64,000 nucleotides of DNA from Protonemura montana (Eukaryota > Arthropoda > Insecta > Plecoptera > Nemouridae), in contig OX387602.1 of the NCBI GenBank assembly GCA_947568835.1, forward strand, positions 652,570 through 716,569, written 5' to 3'. Below are positions 34,017 to 46,682 of the stretch, piece after piece. Both the position numbers and the translations under genes were made by a program. The notes beneath the pieces were generated by a model. The model had not been told where the DNA came from, ran no database searches, and saw only the letters and a list, made by a program, of their open reading frames with translations. Within the stretch, counting starts at the first letter, position 1. Each line of letters starts with the position of its first letter.

Positions 34017-36841
34017 CCAGTGGTAGTTGACATGCTAGAGTTACCCCTGCTCTACAGTTCTATAGTCTTCAAGGAGGGATTCCAGCAAAGCTCCTGAGAC
34101 GTAGCCGGCAAACAACATACGAGATGTGTCAAAGAGCAGACATTAATCTTTGTTGGGACTTGTTGAACCATCAATTTCATTAATTGGTTCAAAAGTTGTG
34201 GCTGCCACGTCGCATGCCATGCAAAATGATGTGTTGTGTATAGCTTGACCAGCCTAAAGTTTACATACATTTTATGCAAAATAAATCACTAATATCTTTT
34301 GAAAATGTGAAAGCTTACAAATAAAGTGACGGTAGGAGAGTTATACACGTGTATTTGATCGTTTCGACTGTGTTTTTTTTTGTACAATTTAATGTCCGCT
34401 TATTGGTATAGAGCGTTGTGCACCGGCAGCTCGTGCACACTCACATGCCAGCTGGATTGCGACTTTACACATGGCCGTAAACAGTCAAAATATTGAAATA
34501 TACAGCTTTTACTTCTGTTTGTTTCTTCAACTTTTTAACAACCTGCCAGCATGCGTTCATGCAGACTTTTCGATCGGGCTATGAAATATTTGTATTGTTC
34601 TGGAAATATCTTGGGATTATTATGAAATGTATAGATCGAAAGCTGCGTTACCGTTCTTTACTACTGATACGATTGAAACAGACAAAATGCGGCTTATTTC
34701 ATTGTTTTAGAAACATGTTCAGGTAAAGTGGAACGCCCAGTGGCCGCACTGCTTGTTCTCCTTTGCTTTGCTATTGTCTCACTGTAAATTACTCCAGCCA
34801 GAGGAACGGCCTCCAATCCCAATAAGGATTTTCCTCGGCACGCTTTCCAGAGAACTGGTCCAGAGTATCGTTTGCCCGGGAAATATGAGATTTTAATCTC
34901 TTAAAACCATTGTTGTTGGAGGTAGAGGTATCTTATACGGTGAGGTGGAAAAATACCGTAAATCAAAAAGGATGAAAAACCTTATTGTGCAGAAGGGGGC
35001 GCTGAACGGGGTCTGAACGCGAACTGATATGAAAGCAATTGTACGCGCGACGACGATACCTACAGCCTATTGTATTCCTATATACGACTGGCATATAGTA
35101 ACTTTCAGATTGGACAGAAAAATCACTTTGTGAAAATAATAAAACAAAAATCGACGTCATTCAAAGTTTCCAAGCAATGTCTTGTCTATCGCGCTCGACT
35201 CGTGAAATTTATGTCGTGAAAAATTGATGCAGACTTTCTTGTGTCCTCCTCTGCGCTGCCACTGCATACGATCGCAAAGTTTTCTATGCCGGGTCTCTCG
35301 CGCGCGTTCCCGTTCTCCTCTCACTCAATCAATCAAGCCGCTCTCGTATTCTTTAAACCGATATCCACTCCCATTAATCAATTCTTTTGTCTCCCTGATC
35401 CCCGTCGATCGACGCCGTCGTCACGCGTGCGTTAGATCTGACGAGATGCGTCGCGACGCGCGTGATGCCGCGGGACGCTGGACTCCAGTCTTAAGTCCAA
35501 CATCCAGCATCGGACTTGGACTTGGACTCGACTCGACGCTACGGAATGATCTTCGTTTTAGGTGACAGTTTTGACTGGTATTTTTCACTACCCTTCAGGT
35601 GCAAAGCATGTCCTCATGTCCTCATTAATCAAAACCTGCTAATTCGAAAGATGGAGCGCATTTCTGAATATCAGATCCAACAAAACCAGCTACCAGAAGC
35701 CAACTTCAACACAAAGACTTTACTTACTTCATGCAGACTGACTTCATTGGTCAGTTTTGGTCACAAACCTGCGTGGACCACTTCACCTCATTCACGGGCA
35801 CACATAGGGCAACCTCTGCGAAGGGAACTGAAGGGCCCACCTATATTTAAGGGGCAAACTGCTTGTAGGTACAAGATAGGTTGTAGGTTGTAGGTTTCAC
35901 GGTTGTTCAGCAAAAGTACACGCACTGCAGCCAGATCATTGAGTGAAGGTCTGATCGCGTCTTCCCCGCTTCCGTCTTCTCATGTTTTCTGAAAACTTGA
36001 TGAACAAGAGGGGCTCTGGCTGCGGGGCAGAATGAAGAGAGAATTTGATATTTTGGCATGTTAATCTATGTGGCTCATAAATTCATGCCGAAGAATGGGG
36101 GAGGGAAAAAAAACGAAACTTTCGTCAATTAAAATGTGAGGCAGCTAACGAAGGATGACATCGTAATTTGATAAGAGGCGGAAAATGAATGGCTGCGCCT
36201 GTTATTCTAGCAAAGACGCTGCAGCACTCGTCGGATCGCGACTAGAGAGCGCCACGGCCATCTGTCAGCAGTCACGGCGACACGCGCGCATTCGGCGGCC
36301 GATCGGCGCACTATCTCGAAACTTCTGAACATGGCACAATTAAAAATCTGACCCAGTTTTTCGTGTTGTCGATTTCAATTAATTATTTCCGTCGGGCTGT
36401 TGATGTGTCCACGACCCCAATCGGTACTAATGTTTACCAACTTGCAACAAAGCTTCGATGATTATTATTTGTACAACTGCAGCAATTGCAGTCGGTTTTC
36501 TAGAATGTAATAGAATAATTAATAATAATATAATTTGCTATGCAGATGAACGAGCAGCGGAACGCTCCCATTCGAATGCGACGGAGAAACTTGATCATAT
36601 CACCAAAAAACAAATGTAACTTTGTGACGTAAGTTAAGCGAAAGAAACATGACAAGCACGCGAAGCAGTGCAAGAAGTATTCGGGAAGCTTAACCAAAAC
36701 ACGATAGAACCCAGTTTAATAATTTAAAGTGCATTCTGTTTGTTTCTGATTCGGATGGCATTTGTTGCGACACGCCGACCTATTTCCTGTTAATCGGATT
36801 CCGCGGATAAATCCTCGCGTGCAACTGTTCCCTGCATCCAG

Positions 36842-36934
36842 CGTATGACGTCGAGAAGATACTGAGAGGAAATGGTGATGACGCCATTAATGAATTCCTG
36901 ATAAGATGTCCAAGGACGCCGTTGCATGCACCTG
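36842..36934 (+). CDS. Candidate orphan exon (SH2- or UBA/CUE-like)
   Basis: A 93-bp open segment lies between an acceptor (CCCTGCATCCAG ending at 36841) and a donor (GTGAGG at 36935). It encodes YDVEKILRGNGDDAINEFLI followed by RCPRTPLHAP. The pattern of an EKILRG helix then EFLIR resembles the start of an SH2 domain, where FLxR carries the phosphotyrosine-binding Arg. The stretch LRGNGDDAINEFL also resembles the last helices of a UBA or CUE domain. Neighbouring exons completing either fold were not found. The call rests on splice sites and codon pattern only, and no function is assigned. Confidence 0.3.
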
Positions 36935-37231
36935 GTGAGGTTAAAGTGTAAAAACTCGCAAACGCAGAATTATCACAAGCGTGTTGATTGGACGCGCTCT
37001 TCCGTGCTGAACGCCCGAAGAAGATTTCCTCGCAGGAATGTGAGGAATTTACAGCGTTCTGGTTGGTTTAAAGCTGTGAACATCTCAACGCAATGCGTTT
37101 GCCGTTCAACCGTCTTAGCTCTTGCTGAGATTGCTGGTGATTCGATATTTTCACGAGCGATGCGCTGTCAACCAATTATTGTTTTTTAAAAAATATCCAC
37201 TCCCGATAAAAATGACTTGTTTTGTATGTAA

Positions 37232-37712
37232 CCCCTGAACGCATCCCGCAGAGCAAATACGGCTCCTCCACCACATGCCCCTGAATGCAACCCGCAGAGC
37301 AAATACGGCTCCTCCACCCTTACCCCTGAATGCAACCCGCAGAGCAAACACGGCTCCTCCATCACATTCCCCTGAATGCAACCCGCAGAGCAAACACGGC
37401 TCCTCCACCACATGCCCCTGAATGCAACCCGCAGAGCAAACACGGCTCCTCCACCCTTGCCCCTGAATTCAACCCGCAGAGTGAACACGGCTCCTCCATC
37501 ACATGCCCCTGAATGCAACCCGCAGAGCAAACACGGCTCCTCCACCACATGCCCCTGAATGCAACCCGCAGAGCAAACACGGCTCCTCCACCACATGCCC
37601 CTGAATGCAACCCGCAGAGCAAACACGGCTCCTCCACCACATGCCCCTGAATGCAACCCGCAGTATGAACACGGCTCCTCCACCACATGCCCCTGAATGC
37701 AACCCGTGAAGC
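37232..37712. repeat. 46-bp minisatellite, about 10.4 units
   Basis: The landmark CCCCTGAATGCAACCCGCAG recurs every 46 bp, as in units starting at 37232 and 37278. Units vary at two sites: a CATG versus CTTG junction, and AAATACGG versus AAACACGG. One unit has TTCAACCC and GTGAACAC changes. Stops are absent in several frames, giving Cys-rich open frames up to 189 codons on the minus strand. Because 46 is not a multiple of three, one repeat reads in all three frames, so these are not considered genes. Confidence 0.95.
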
Positions 37713-38739
37713 ATGTAAAGGGGCTTCTGCACCACTGACAGTAGATTACCTGCAAATTAGGGTTTCAGTGTCTTCAATCCACACTTAATGAAATATTCTG
37801 CTTGGTAATCAAAATTATCCGAAGCTCTACGGGGTGAAGCGCATTTTAATCAGTTTGCTCAAACTCTCCATACTTGATTCAAATTAGCGGAATTTTCTCG
37901 CAATTTGACCCATTCAAAATGCAAACTCTGTGAATTTAGGAAACATAAGTACGTGAAGCATTTCACTTTAATATAATTCTATCCAGCATCTTCACCAGAC
38001 GTAACCCAGATAAAAGATGATATTGCGAAGCCGGCACCATAACTCACGTGGCTCAGTAGAACTGCTACCTACATTCATGTATTCAACTTTATCATAATGT
38101 CGGTGGCAAGGCATTATGCACCCTTGATGAATTGCTGCTAGCGCCCAACGCCCAACGCGCGGTCGTCGGCGTCGCCGTCGGTTCGGCTAATAAAACGTTT
38201 CCTGCACGCTTTGGTTTCAGTCTCACGGACGCATGGTGGGAAAGTGTCTCGATGTTTGCTGCCTCCGCCTCTGCTAGCGATCATCAGGGCGATCCTCGCG
38301 CTCTGTATGGCTTCACGAGGCATGTCTGTCATGGCATGTTGTGCACACAACTCGCCGGCTGCAAATAAGATTTATCCACGACAGTAAAATATGTTAGCGG
38401 ATTTCCTTTGATTGTAGCTCACATTTGCACCGTTTTCTAGACGATTTGCTGATTGGCACAACGACTTTGCTCGTCGATGTTGGTTCGATTTTCTTCGTTT
38501 TCCTTCATTATTGCTGAACCAGTCATAGTTATTTCATTTTTTAGGAAATGAAATAAAGTATTTCTCTCTCGTGTAATAACATTTACTCAGAAATGGTGTC
38601 TGGAGCAAATCCTCTTGAAATTGAGTTGGATGCTATTCTTGTACATGGCAGCGTTCTGTTGACAGTGGCTCTAGGGCTGTTGTTCCGCTGGTGCTGTGCC
38701 CGAGCGGCCGGGCCGGGGATTAACCTAGTAGCCCCCCTT

Positions 38740-38794
38740 CCCCCCCCCCCCCCCCCCTGCCACCCGCCCGTACGCCCGTACGCCCGCCCGCCCG
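38740..38794. repeat. Poly-C tract and CGCC repeat
   Basis: C18 at 38740-38757 is followed by CCGCCCGTACG and CGCCCGCCCGCCCG units. Confidence 0.85.
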
Positions 38795-41700
38795 AACGCT
38801 CGCCGACGAACTTGCCTCTCTACATTTCATTTCGGAAATGAACTCGGTGACTCGTCCGTGGAGTGCAATAAGAGGGAACTGGACGGCGGTGACAAAGATT
38901 CTCTTCATCCACCGCTAAAAATATAATCGCCCGCTAAGCCACTTATCGCCATTCAGCTTGGTTAAGCTATGTGGCTCGACCCGCAAATCTAAATCGTTAT
39001 TTTATTAATTGGTTGATCATTTTAATTTATCCTTTATGAAATTAATTCCCGTTAGTTTGCTATATTTGATCGAACACACCGCAGCTATAGAGAGCTCAGT
39101 TTGATTTATTTAACGAATCAGCTTGTGATTAATGTTTTAAATGTGTTGATTGGACGGGACACATTAAGCGTTTTTGCTTTGATTGATAGTATTAAAGGAT
39201 TCAAAGTGTAAAACTATCCATCTAGTTTTGACATGTGTTGTGTTTTCATCTGCAACATTGGGCTCCTGAAAATAATTGTGTTATTACGGCAATGTTCGTG
39301 TGAATGTGTTTTTTTTTTTTCCTTTTTAAACTGTAGCTTTTTCCAAGGAATATTTTATCCCGGCAACGAGTTTTGATAATATCTCCAAATTTGTATCAAT
39401 GAACATTTGGCGACGCTCCAAAAGCCCTCGGAAACTTGGTGGGAGCTGGAAGTCCCGACGAAGGTCCATCGAAATACTGATATTGAAGAGAAACTTCGCT
39501 AATGTTTTGTTGCATTAACTCGGCGCCTGCCGGCCGCACAAAGCATGGCACAACTTTTCGGGCACGCCGCGAGCGGGCGCCGAATCATCTTTACATACTC
39601 GACTTGCAGACATCGCGTATTGAGCACGGCACTTCGCTACTATTTATCGGCCACTGAAAGCTTTTCCACATGAGTCTAGTTAAATGCTAACGACAGCAAA
39701 AATAGGCACTCAATCCAATTAGCAGTTTCCAGGGAACACTAGATTGAGGTCCTCCTTTGCTTGATTTATCCTTTGACTTGAAAACTAACTGCAAATATTT
39801 TGTGCTAATTGGCACTTGGCTTTAGACTTTCAGGATATTTGATCGTCTACTGAAACCAAATGCACGTCATTTAAATGTTGCCCGTTCATTCTTAACTAGC
39901 AGGGGCACTGAACAGATAAACGTGATATTATACGAATTATTGTACTTACCTCTGAAATAGTAGTCAGGTATATTTGAGAACGAATTGGCCGGACAAAATT
40001 CGTCTCATTTAATACCTGAAATCTGAGAGGCTTGGCAATCGTTCCACTATCCACTCAAGCACGACTTAAAATTTCCATCTCCCACTAAATCACAGCAACT
40101 CTTTCATTTTCGCACACCTATAACGTTAATTATTTTATCATCCCCAGGAGTTATCCGGTGTTCCTGTTTGCTAGGGAAGGGTGCATAATCCGTCGCCACG
40201 CTGCAGCCACGCCCAGGTTTACGACTGTGATCTCCTTTACAAGCAGCTCTGTACCTCGTCCAACGTGCATGCACAGGGCATGTAACGCCGGCCCAAAGTA
40301 CGGCCAGTAATCTCAGCTTAAGGAGGAACGCGAGCTCATTCGGATCAAAGGAAACAACCACGTAAATACGCACGTTTCCAAAATAGGGAATTGTATAACA
40401 TTGAAAAATAATTTAAAAAATAAATACGAGCTTAAATTTTTTTCATTGTGTGGCGCTCGCTTTGTCGGGTCTTGGTATATTTTTACATGAGTTCATTTCA
40501 AACCGTTATCAAACAACTTGAGGAAGGTTTTTTTTTTCATTCTAGCTTGAGAACACATTTATTTCGATTCTCAAAGAAGATACCTAGTAAAACCTAACCT
40601 ATAAATTGCTCGGCTTACGTTATTCCAGGAATGCCTTCAACTCAAAGATGCCCTGCACCACGGAAACGGTGCGTATTTTTTTGAAATGCATCAGCGCCGC
40701 TTTTCTAGATTTCTAGTCAACTTTTATCTTATAAATTCTTAGCTACAAACCGGTCCACCTCGAAAAACCCGTCGCGTGGGACAATCATTATTTAAATTTG
40801 AGTTCATTGATGAATTAATGTGTCGAGAGGAAATCAAATGAAATTAATGTAAATATTACTGCGTTCGCAATTGAAAATAAATTTGTTTGAAAGAAAGCGC
40901 CCTTAAATTAAAAATTCATCTCGCGTAGGCTCTGTAATGAAACGTACTGCTTCGTTCCCGACTAATCTCACCAGAACACTCTCCATCGAGTCACCCTGAG
41001 TGCGCCCTGGCGCCCTGGCGCCCTGTTGCCCTGCCATAGACTCGGCAGACTAAACTCTTGTGTTTCCACAACCTTACCACGGTAATCGTCCCCGTCATGT
41101 TCCTGGAGAATTGTTGCGAGTGGGTTCACGTCTCTACCGGCCAGGTTTTCAGCACAGTAATGTTTTATGCTCGTGTCAATGTTATCATTTAAATTAATTC
41201 TGATCGCATTTGTCACCGCGTTGTGGAGGAATCTTGTCAGACACCTCGGTGCTACGATGACAAAACGCGTGTTGCGTGCGATCTATTCGCAGCGACCGAG
41301 GGGCGAGCCTCGTGTTTTAGTTTAGTATCTCCGAGGAGTTGGCCCCATCTCTCGCTTTGCATGCGTTATGAGAGGATTCCCGTGCAGCGCGCCCTGCCCA
41401 CCCTGGCTTTGCATTATTGAGGCCTGGACAGGGACGCCTCCCGGCCGACAGGGCGCAGAGGAGGCGTCACGCCGTTTCGTGGGCTGCTTTGCCGTTCAAA
41501 TGAACGAATGAATGCATAAATGTGTGAATAGGATATGGACACTTGTAGAGTAGAGAAAGATTTTTCTTTTCATGCAACAGGTTTGGAGATCGAATCAGGT
41601 ACCAAGAAGTTCAGCATTGCGATATGATTGACTCATTAATCACCAACTAACGATCCATGAAAAGATGCGGCGAAGGCAGTTAGTGCCGTCGTACAACAAT

Positions 41701-43606
41701 GTGCTTAAGTGCCGCTAGTCTCGAATGGTGCTAACATTTCACTGACAATTATTATTGCAACAAATCGGAATGACGGGCTTCACATTTGGATGTAACTTTA
41801 TGAGGGTGCTTGTCTCGACGAACACCTTAAGTGCAGCAAGCGTCGCATTGGGTAGAACACGCTCGTCCTAATTAGTTTATCTTGTTTCTCTCTATCCAGG
41901 CTTCCTAATGTAATTGTTTACACTATATTATGAATCTTACATACTTAACATCTAGATCAGAAACAACCGGTACCACAGCGAAAGAGAAATCTACATGGGC
42001 GATACCATGTTGGCGTCAGGGGTGAGACAGGTTACCTCGTCAGAGATCACAGCCAATGTTGGAACCGGGGGGGGGATCGACAAAGCATCGGTACCTCGCT
42101 ATCCTCTACAAAAGACTTCGGGTTCAACGTTTGACGCAGCAAGGAAAGTTATTTCCAGGTTTATAAGCGTAGATCCACGAAGAACGGAGACGCCGATTTT
42201 CTGAGGTATTATTTGCGGTTTATTGGGGGGAGCGGCGTTTGTATACTACTGGTTTGAATATCGAAACTCAAATATTTCATTTGTGGGACAAAATTGAAGA
42301 CGCACGAAAATTCAATCTTATCGCCCGATCAATCGCTCACTTTGTATTCCTTATTGGATTCCATCAAATTTTCCTGGAAATCCTTTCAACAGACGGCGCG
42401 TGCGGCATCGCGTGTTCGCACACGGGTGCCGATACCTCGATACATTTAGCCGGGCAGCGAAGGACGTTAAGTGGTGCATTGAACAGACCACGGCGTCGTC
42501 ATCCTCTTATGCACGAAGAGGCTCACACATACTTTTCAAAGCAGACATTAGCTCGGCAAAGCGGGCCACTAGGGTGGTATTAAGCGGTATAATCGCGGGC
42601 AAATACGACCGTACTCAGAACGGTGAGAGACAGTTTGGGCACAGCACGCTTACTGGAGTTGCAGCTCTGTATTCTGCTGAGTTACCTTTTATACACAGGA
42701 CTTGTTTTTGTCTTTGCACTGCTCTTTTCACAGGTCAGGTAATTAGTTTGCAAATACCGGTACCTACCGAGCTTTTCTTTGGCTTCTGTGGATTGAAGGG
42801 TGTAAGCGGCTGAAGTACACAACGTCGTTGCTCCCAACGTCGCCTTGATGTCGAGTGTTAACGAGCCATTGTTCCGCCTGCAATCCTGCAATGTCTTGCA
42901 ATGGTCACGCACGGGTTTTCTTAGAAAGAAGGAATTGCTCCAATAACTCGGATGCTGGCGCAGTTATAAGCAGTTTTAGCAAACCTCCAATTAGCTGTTC
43001 ATAGGATGTGTTTATCTTCTCGGCGTCTCACAATCAAGTTGCACCCAATCTTTCTATGAGAATTGGTTGCTCAGTTGTGATGCATTCAACCTCGTGAAGT
43101 ATTTTCCGAGAAGCTTCAGATAGCAACTCTTTGTCCTTTTTACCACAAAGACAAGCAGAGATGGTCACTCCTTACTTAAAGCTTCTTAAATTTAACAAAT
43201 CTAAGAGTTTTAAAATCAGGGTAGCGGGACAGTTGACAATCACGAGGAAGATGCAACGTAATATGGATAATTTGTCAAACCAGTTGTAGTTGCTAAAGAT
43301 GGCTGCCAGTGCCACGATACCAACTTTGTTCAACCTGCCAATTTATGTCATAAATGCGATTATGCTCGTGCTTGTCGTTAATTGAAGAAACACGAGACCC
43401 GAGACGAAATATGTTTTATTTCTGGTTTGCAGTTGGGAGATAGTAAACGATGTCGGAGTCCCGTATAATCGTGTTATCTCACTTCGACAATACTCGGTGC
43501 TTTGATACCAACAGACGTCCGCTCGGAGTAAGGTGGAATATCGCGTTGTGCATTAAGCCGCGGTGCCATTTGTCATTCGGGTTCATGTAGTGAGGCCCTC
43601 GGGAAC

Positions 43607-43634
43607 TATAAAAGCACTCTGTGAAGAATTCAGA
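43607..43634 (+). promoter_or_regulatory. Candidate TATA-Inr core promoter
   Basis: TATAAAAG at 43607-43614 is followed by TTCAGACT at 43629-43636, an arthropod-like initiator (TCA with +1 A at 43632). The 25-nt spacing from the first T to +1 is within the workable range, though slightly short. A possible donor (GCA then GTAAGC) follows at about 43670. This would make a very short non-coding first exon, but no coding exon was found downstream. It may be fortuitous. Confidence 0.3.
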
Positions 43635-46600
43635 CTCTCGCGCACACCGTTGTTAGGAAAAGCAAACGCAGTAAGCACTAGACGTGCACGAAAGAGCTGT
43701 GTGCACCGGCACGCCGACTGGCGGCGATGCTGGGAATAATCAATTACAGCGTTGTTTACGAATATCTTGCATGTGTTGTAGACAAAGACCTGGTCGCAAC
43801 TTTTTGGTTGTTGAGCGGGATTCTGGCGACGAATTCAGCGTGACATGCACACTCGTGTCGTGTAATTTTATTTCAGAGGCGGACGTAAAAAAGGGATAAA
43901 CTTGCCTAGACTGACTCCAATCCAAATGTTTTATATCCCAATCGTGAAGTTTCTGGATGCGAGAGGAAATACAGATTGCATAACAGTTCTTCTCCGTGCG
44001 AGCTTATCGCCCCACCATCGCCGTATTTATGTCGCGAACTTTGAATATATTTGTCAGATCTCGGCACTTAACATTCTATAGGTGAAACGATGAATGGCAA
44101 AGTTGGAAATATTATATTAAATGCATGGTATGGCCGATAGCGGATAGGTTACTTTGCCAGTAACTACCTTTACATCTTCTAAAGTGTGATTTAAATGTAG
44201 GTATTGAATGGCCAATGTAAATAATTTTAAAGCATGATAACTCAACACTTTGAAATCACATAGGTAGGTATAATCATTTATAAGTATGCGAGTACAGCAA
44301 CCGTTTATCTTCAACCCAAAGAAATTATTTTATGGCGGTGAGTGTGGACTCAAAGTGGCTTGAAGTCCTGGAACAGGCACTAGAATTCAGGACCAAGGAT
44401 TTTGGGAGAAATTAGTGGCATCGTTTTTCCGTTCAACAAAACAGTAAACAAAAATTGTGTCTTTGCGATTGGAACAAAACAAACTCGATCCGTGCATAAA
44501 CGTATGCGTCTCAGCATTTCCGAAAATGCATATTACGTTAAGAGTTGCACTGAATTGTGTGAGTGCATTCTGGCAGGATGCAACTTCATGTTCCCAACGC
44601 CAGAAAGTGTTTACATACTTCTCTACGTGGCTGCGCTTGCTCTCCTAGCTCTTGGTTTTTTGATCCAGTAGCTTAATAATATGAGCGTGTTTGCGGATAC
44701 ATAGTTCCCGAACATTTCCAGCGCAAATGAGCTCTTCGACTTTCTTTCCACATGGAATATTAAACCTTCTCTTCTCTCGCCAAGGACGTCTAGCCCGTTA
44801 ATCTCTCTCCCTGCTGCTCAGAACCGTGTTCTGATAGAGTTGGTCCAAGTCTCGGAGACAGATCCGTACAACACACCTGAACTTGCTAATTAAGACAAGT
44901 AGCACAGTTTTAATGATTCTCACCTAAATAACAAACTCTCATCTGTAAACTCATTTTTACGAGCTTCGATAGCACGTATATTTATTTTGTTTCCCTGTAA
45001 TCCTTAATGCATTCATAATTGCGGTTTCCCTTTGCTGCACCTTTTTTATTAATTATAAAATAATGAATAAGTACAGATCCATTAGGAAATTGCTCATAAA
45101 ATAATAACGGACGTACCTATATAGTAACAGTATAAATATACTAATAACATTGTGAGTTTATGATCGTTCTACATTTAATGTGCGACCTACTACGTTTCCT
45201 AGAGTTATTAAAAGAGTTCGGTGCTGTTCTCCGTCGACGCCAGCGTTGTTTTGTTTCGTTTAGTTCCCGTATAAGATTGCAGGAGTGTAACAACGTTGTA
45301 GTCGAATGTTCCTGTGAGCTTCAACGCACCCCTAATCCCATATCGGCGATCCCGGTCGTGCCCCAGCCCGGCCCGTGCATCGCCAGCCTGCTCGCGTTCG
45401 CCCGCTTTATTCTCAAAGTCTATATCAAGCAGGACCTTCAAATCTGGAATTCTCTATCTCTAAGCAATAGCTTCTATTTCTAGGGGATTTCTTTCCAAGC
45501 TCAACTCGCGATCTTCTCCAATACAGTCTTCTGATAATCTTAATGGAACACTGCTCAAAATGCGGTGCAATCTTCGTTTCTCACGCGGCGGTGCGCGGTG
45601 GGAGTGGTAACATTCACTCCGGAAGTGGCAACGATGGGATTCTTCAATTCCGCCATCAGAGACTGCGGTTCGTACCTAGCCGAGATTAAATGAGTCGCAG
45701 ATACAGAAACCAATTGTCGGGAAAAGTCGGTGAATCGTTTTTGCAGAGGTATCGCAGCTGTAATATTATGTTAACGACTGCGAGCATTTGCCTTTCATCG
45801 GCGTATACATGTGCTGATAGCGTTGGGAACTAAAGGTACGTTTGCATCGATTTTGTTCGCTCATCGACGGGCTAGGTCTAGCGCCTTGGCAAGCCGAGGG
45901 TCCGACAGATCTGACACCGGTCACTCAGACTGATGGCCGAGGCCGAATTCGAGCAAACTGGCCCACGCGCCCCCCGACCCCCGACCCCCCCTCAACGGCT
46001 CGCGCCACTCTCTGATTGCTACCGTGCCGTGCAGACCTCCGCTGCTAGCCGCCGTCGCCGCGGCTCAGAAATATCTGTCGACGAATCGAGCAAAAAAGCC
46101 CATCTCAAATAAATGAAATAGAAGAATTGCTCTTGGGGCATCACTTGAATCAAATATTTGTCCCATTTTCTTGTATACTAGCAGCTCTCAGGAGCCTTGC
46201 ACACGGGGAAGAGTGTCTTGGAATGTCACCGGATTTGCCAAGCAGCGGTAAAAGATTTTCGAGGGGCTTTGCTATGCTCTGGTGCAGAGAGATTTATTAA
46301 ACTTGCTGCAAATATTTCGACTCATTTATAGAGAACTCGATGTTGACGATATTGAAGTAGCATTTCACCAATCTGAATGAGTGTGTGTAGTTGTGGCACC
46401 ATTAGACTAGAGGTAAGATTCAAACGTTTTCATTAATTGCACATTTCACAGGAAAATTGTCTGTTCAATTTAATTTTGTTCATTTCAAAATTTATCTCCC
46501 ATTCTTAAAATCTAAAAATAATTGGATCTACTACCTTCACATCAGGTTACGCAAACAAATTTAATAGGTTTTTCTCAGATTATAAAATAAAGTGGGAAAT

Positions 46601-46682
46601 ACCCGCTCAAAGAAACTTTTTCTTATTCTAAAAAGATTTCAGCTACGGACATGGCATCATATTAATTAGAAAGCTATAGAAT

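Larger units (their letters stand above)
26698..36841. other. Intergenic, no gene recognised
   Basis: No supported exon or RNA gene. It contains a 16-bp tandem repeat (27966-28024), a C7/G4/G20 tract and GGCGAC array (31020-31374), a CTCGT repeat (32239-32270) and an AT/AC repeat (33959-34016). Open frames are short and overlap on both strands. Confidence 0.55.
36935..46682. other. Intergenic, no gene recognised
   Basis: It holds the 46-bp minisatellite (37232-37712), a poly-C and CGCC tract (38740-38794), a short CGCCCTGG repeat at 41002-41034 and a candidate core promoter at 43607-43634. No open frame was judged coding. Confidence 0.55.

Noticed and set aside
37151-37755. Cys-rich 189-codon minus-strand open frame
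   Set aside because: Read-through of the 46-bp minisatellite; the same repeat is open in several frames.
39950-40015. Minus-strand 66-bp exon candidate with GTAAGT donor
   Set aside because: Weak polypyrimidine tract, no recognisable peptide (VLNETNFVRPIRSQIYLTTI), no neighbouring exons.
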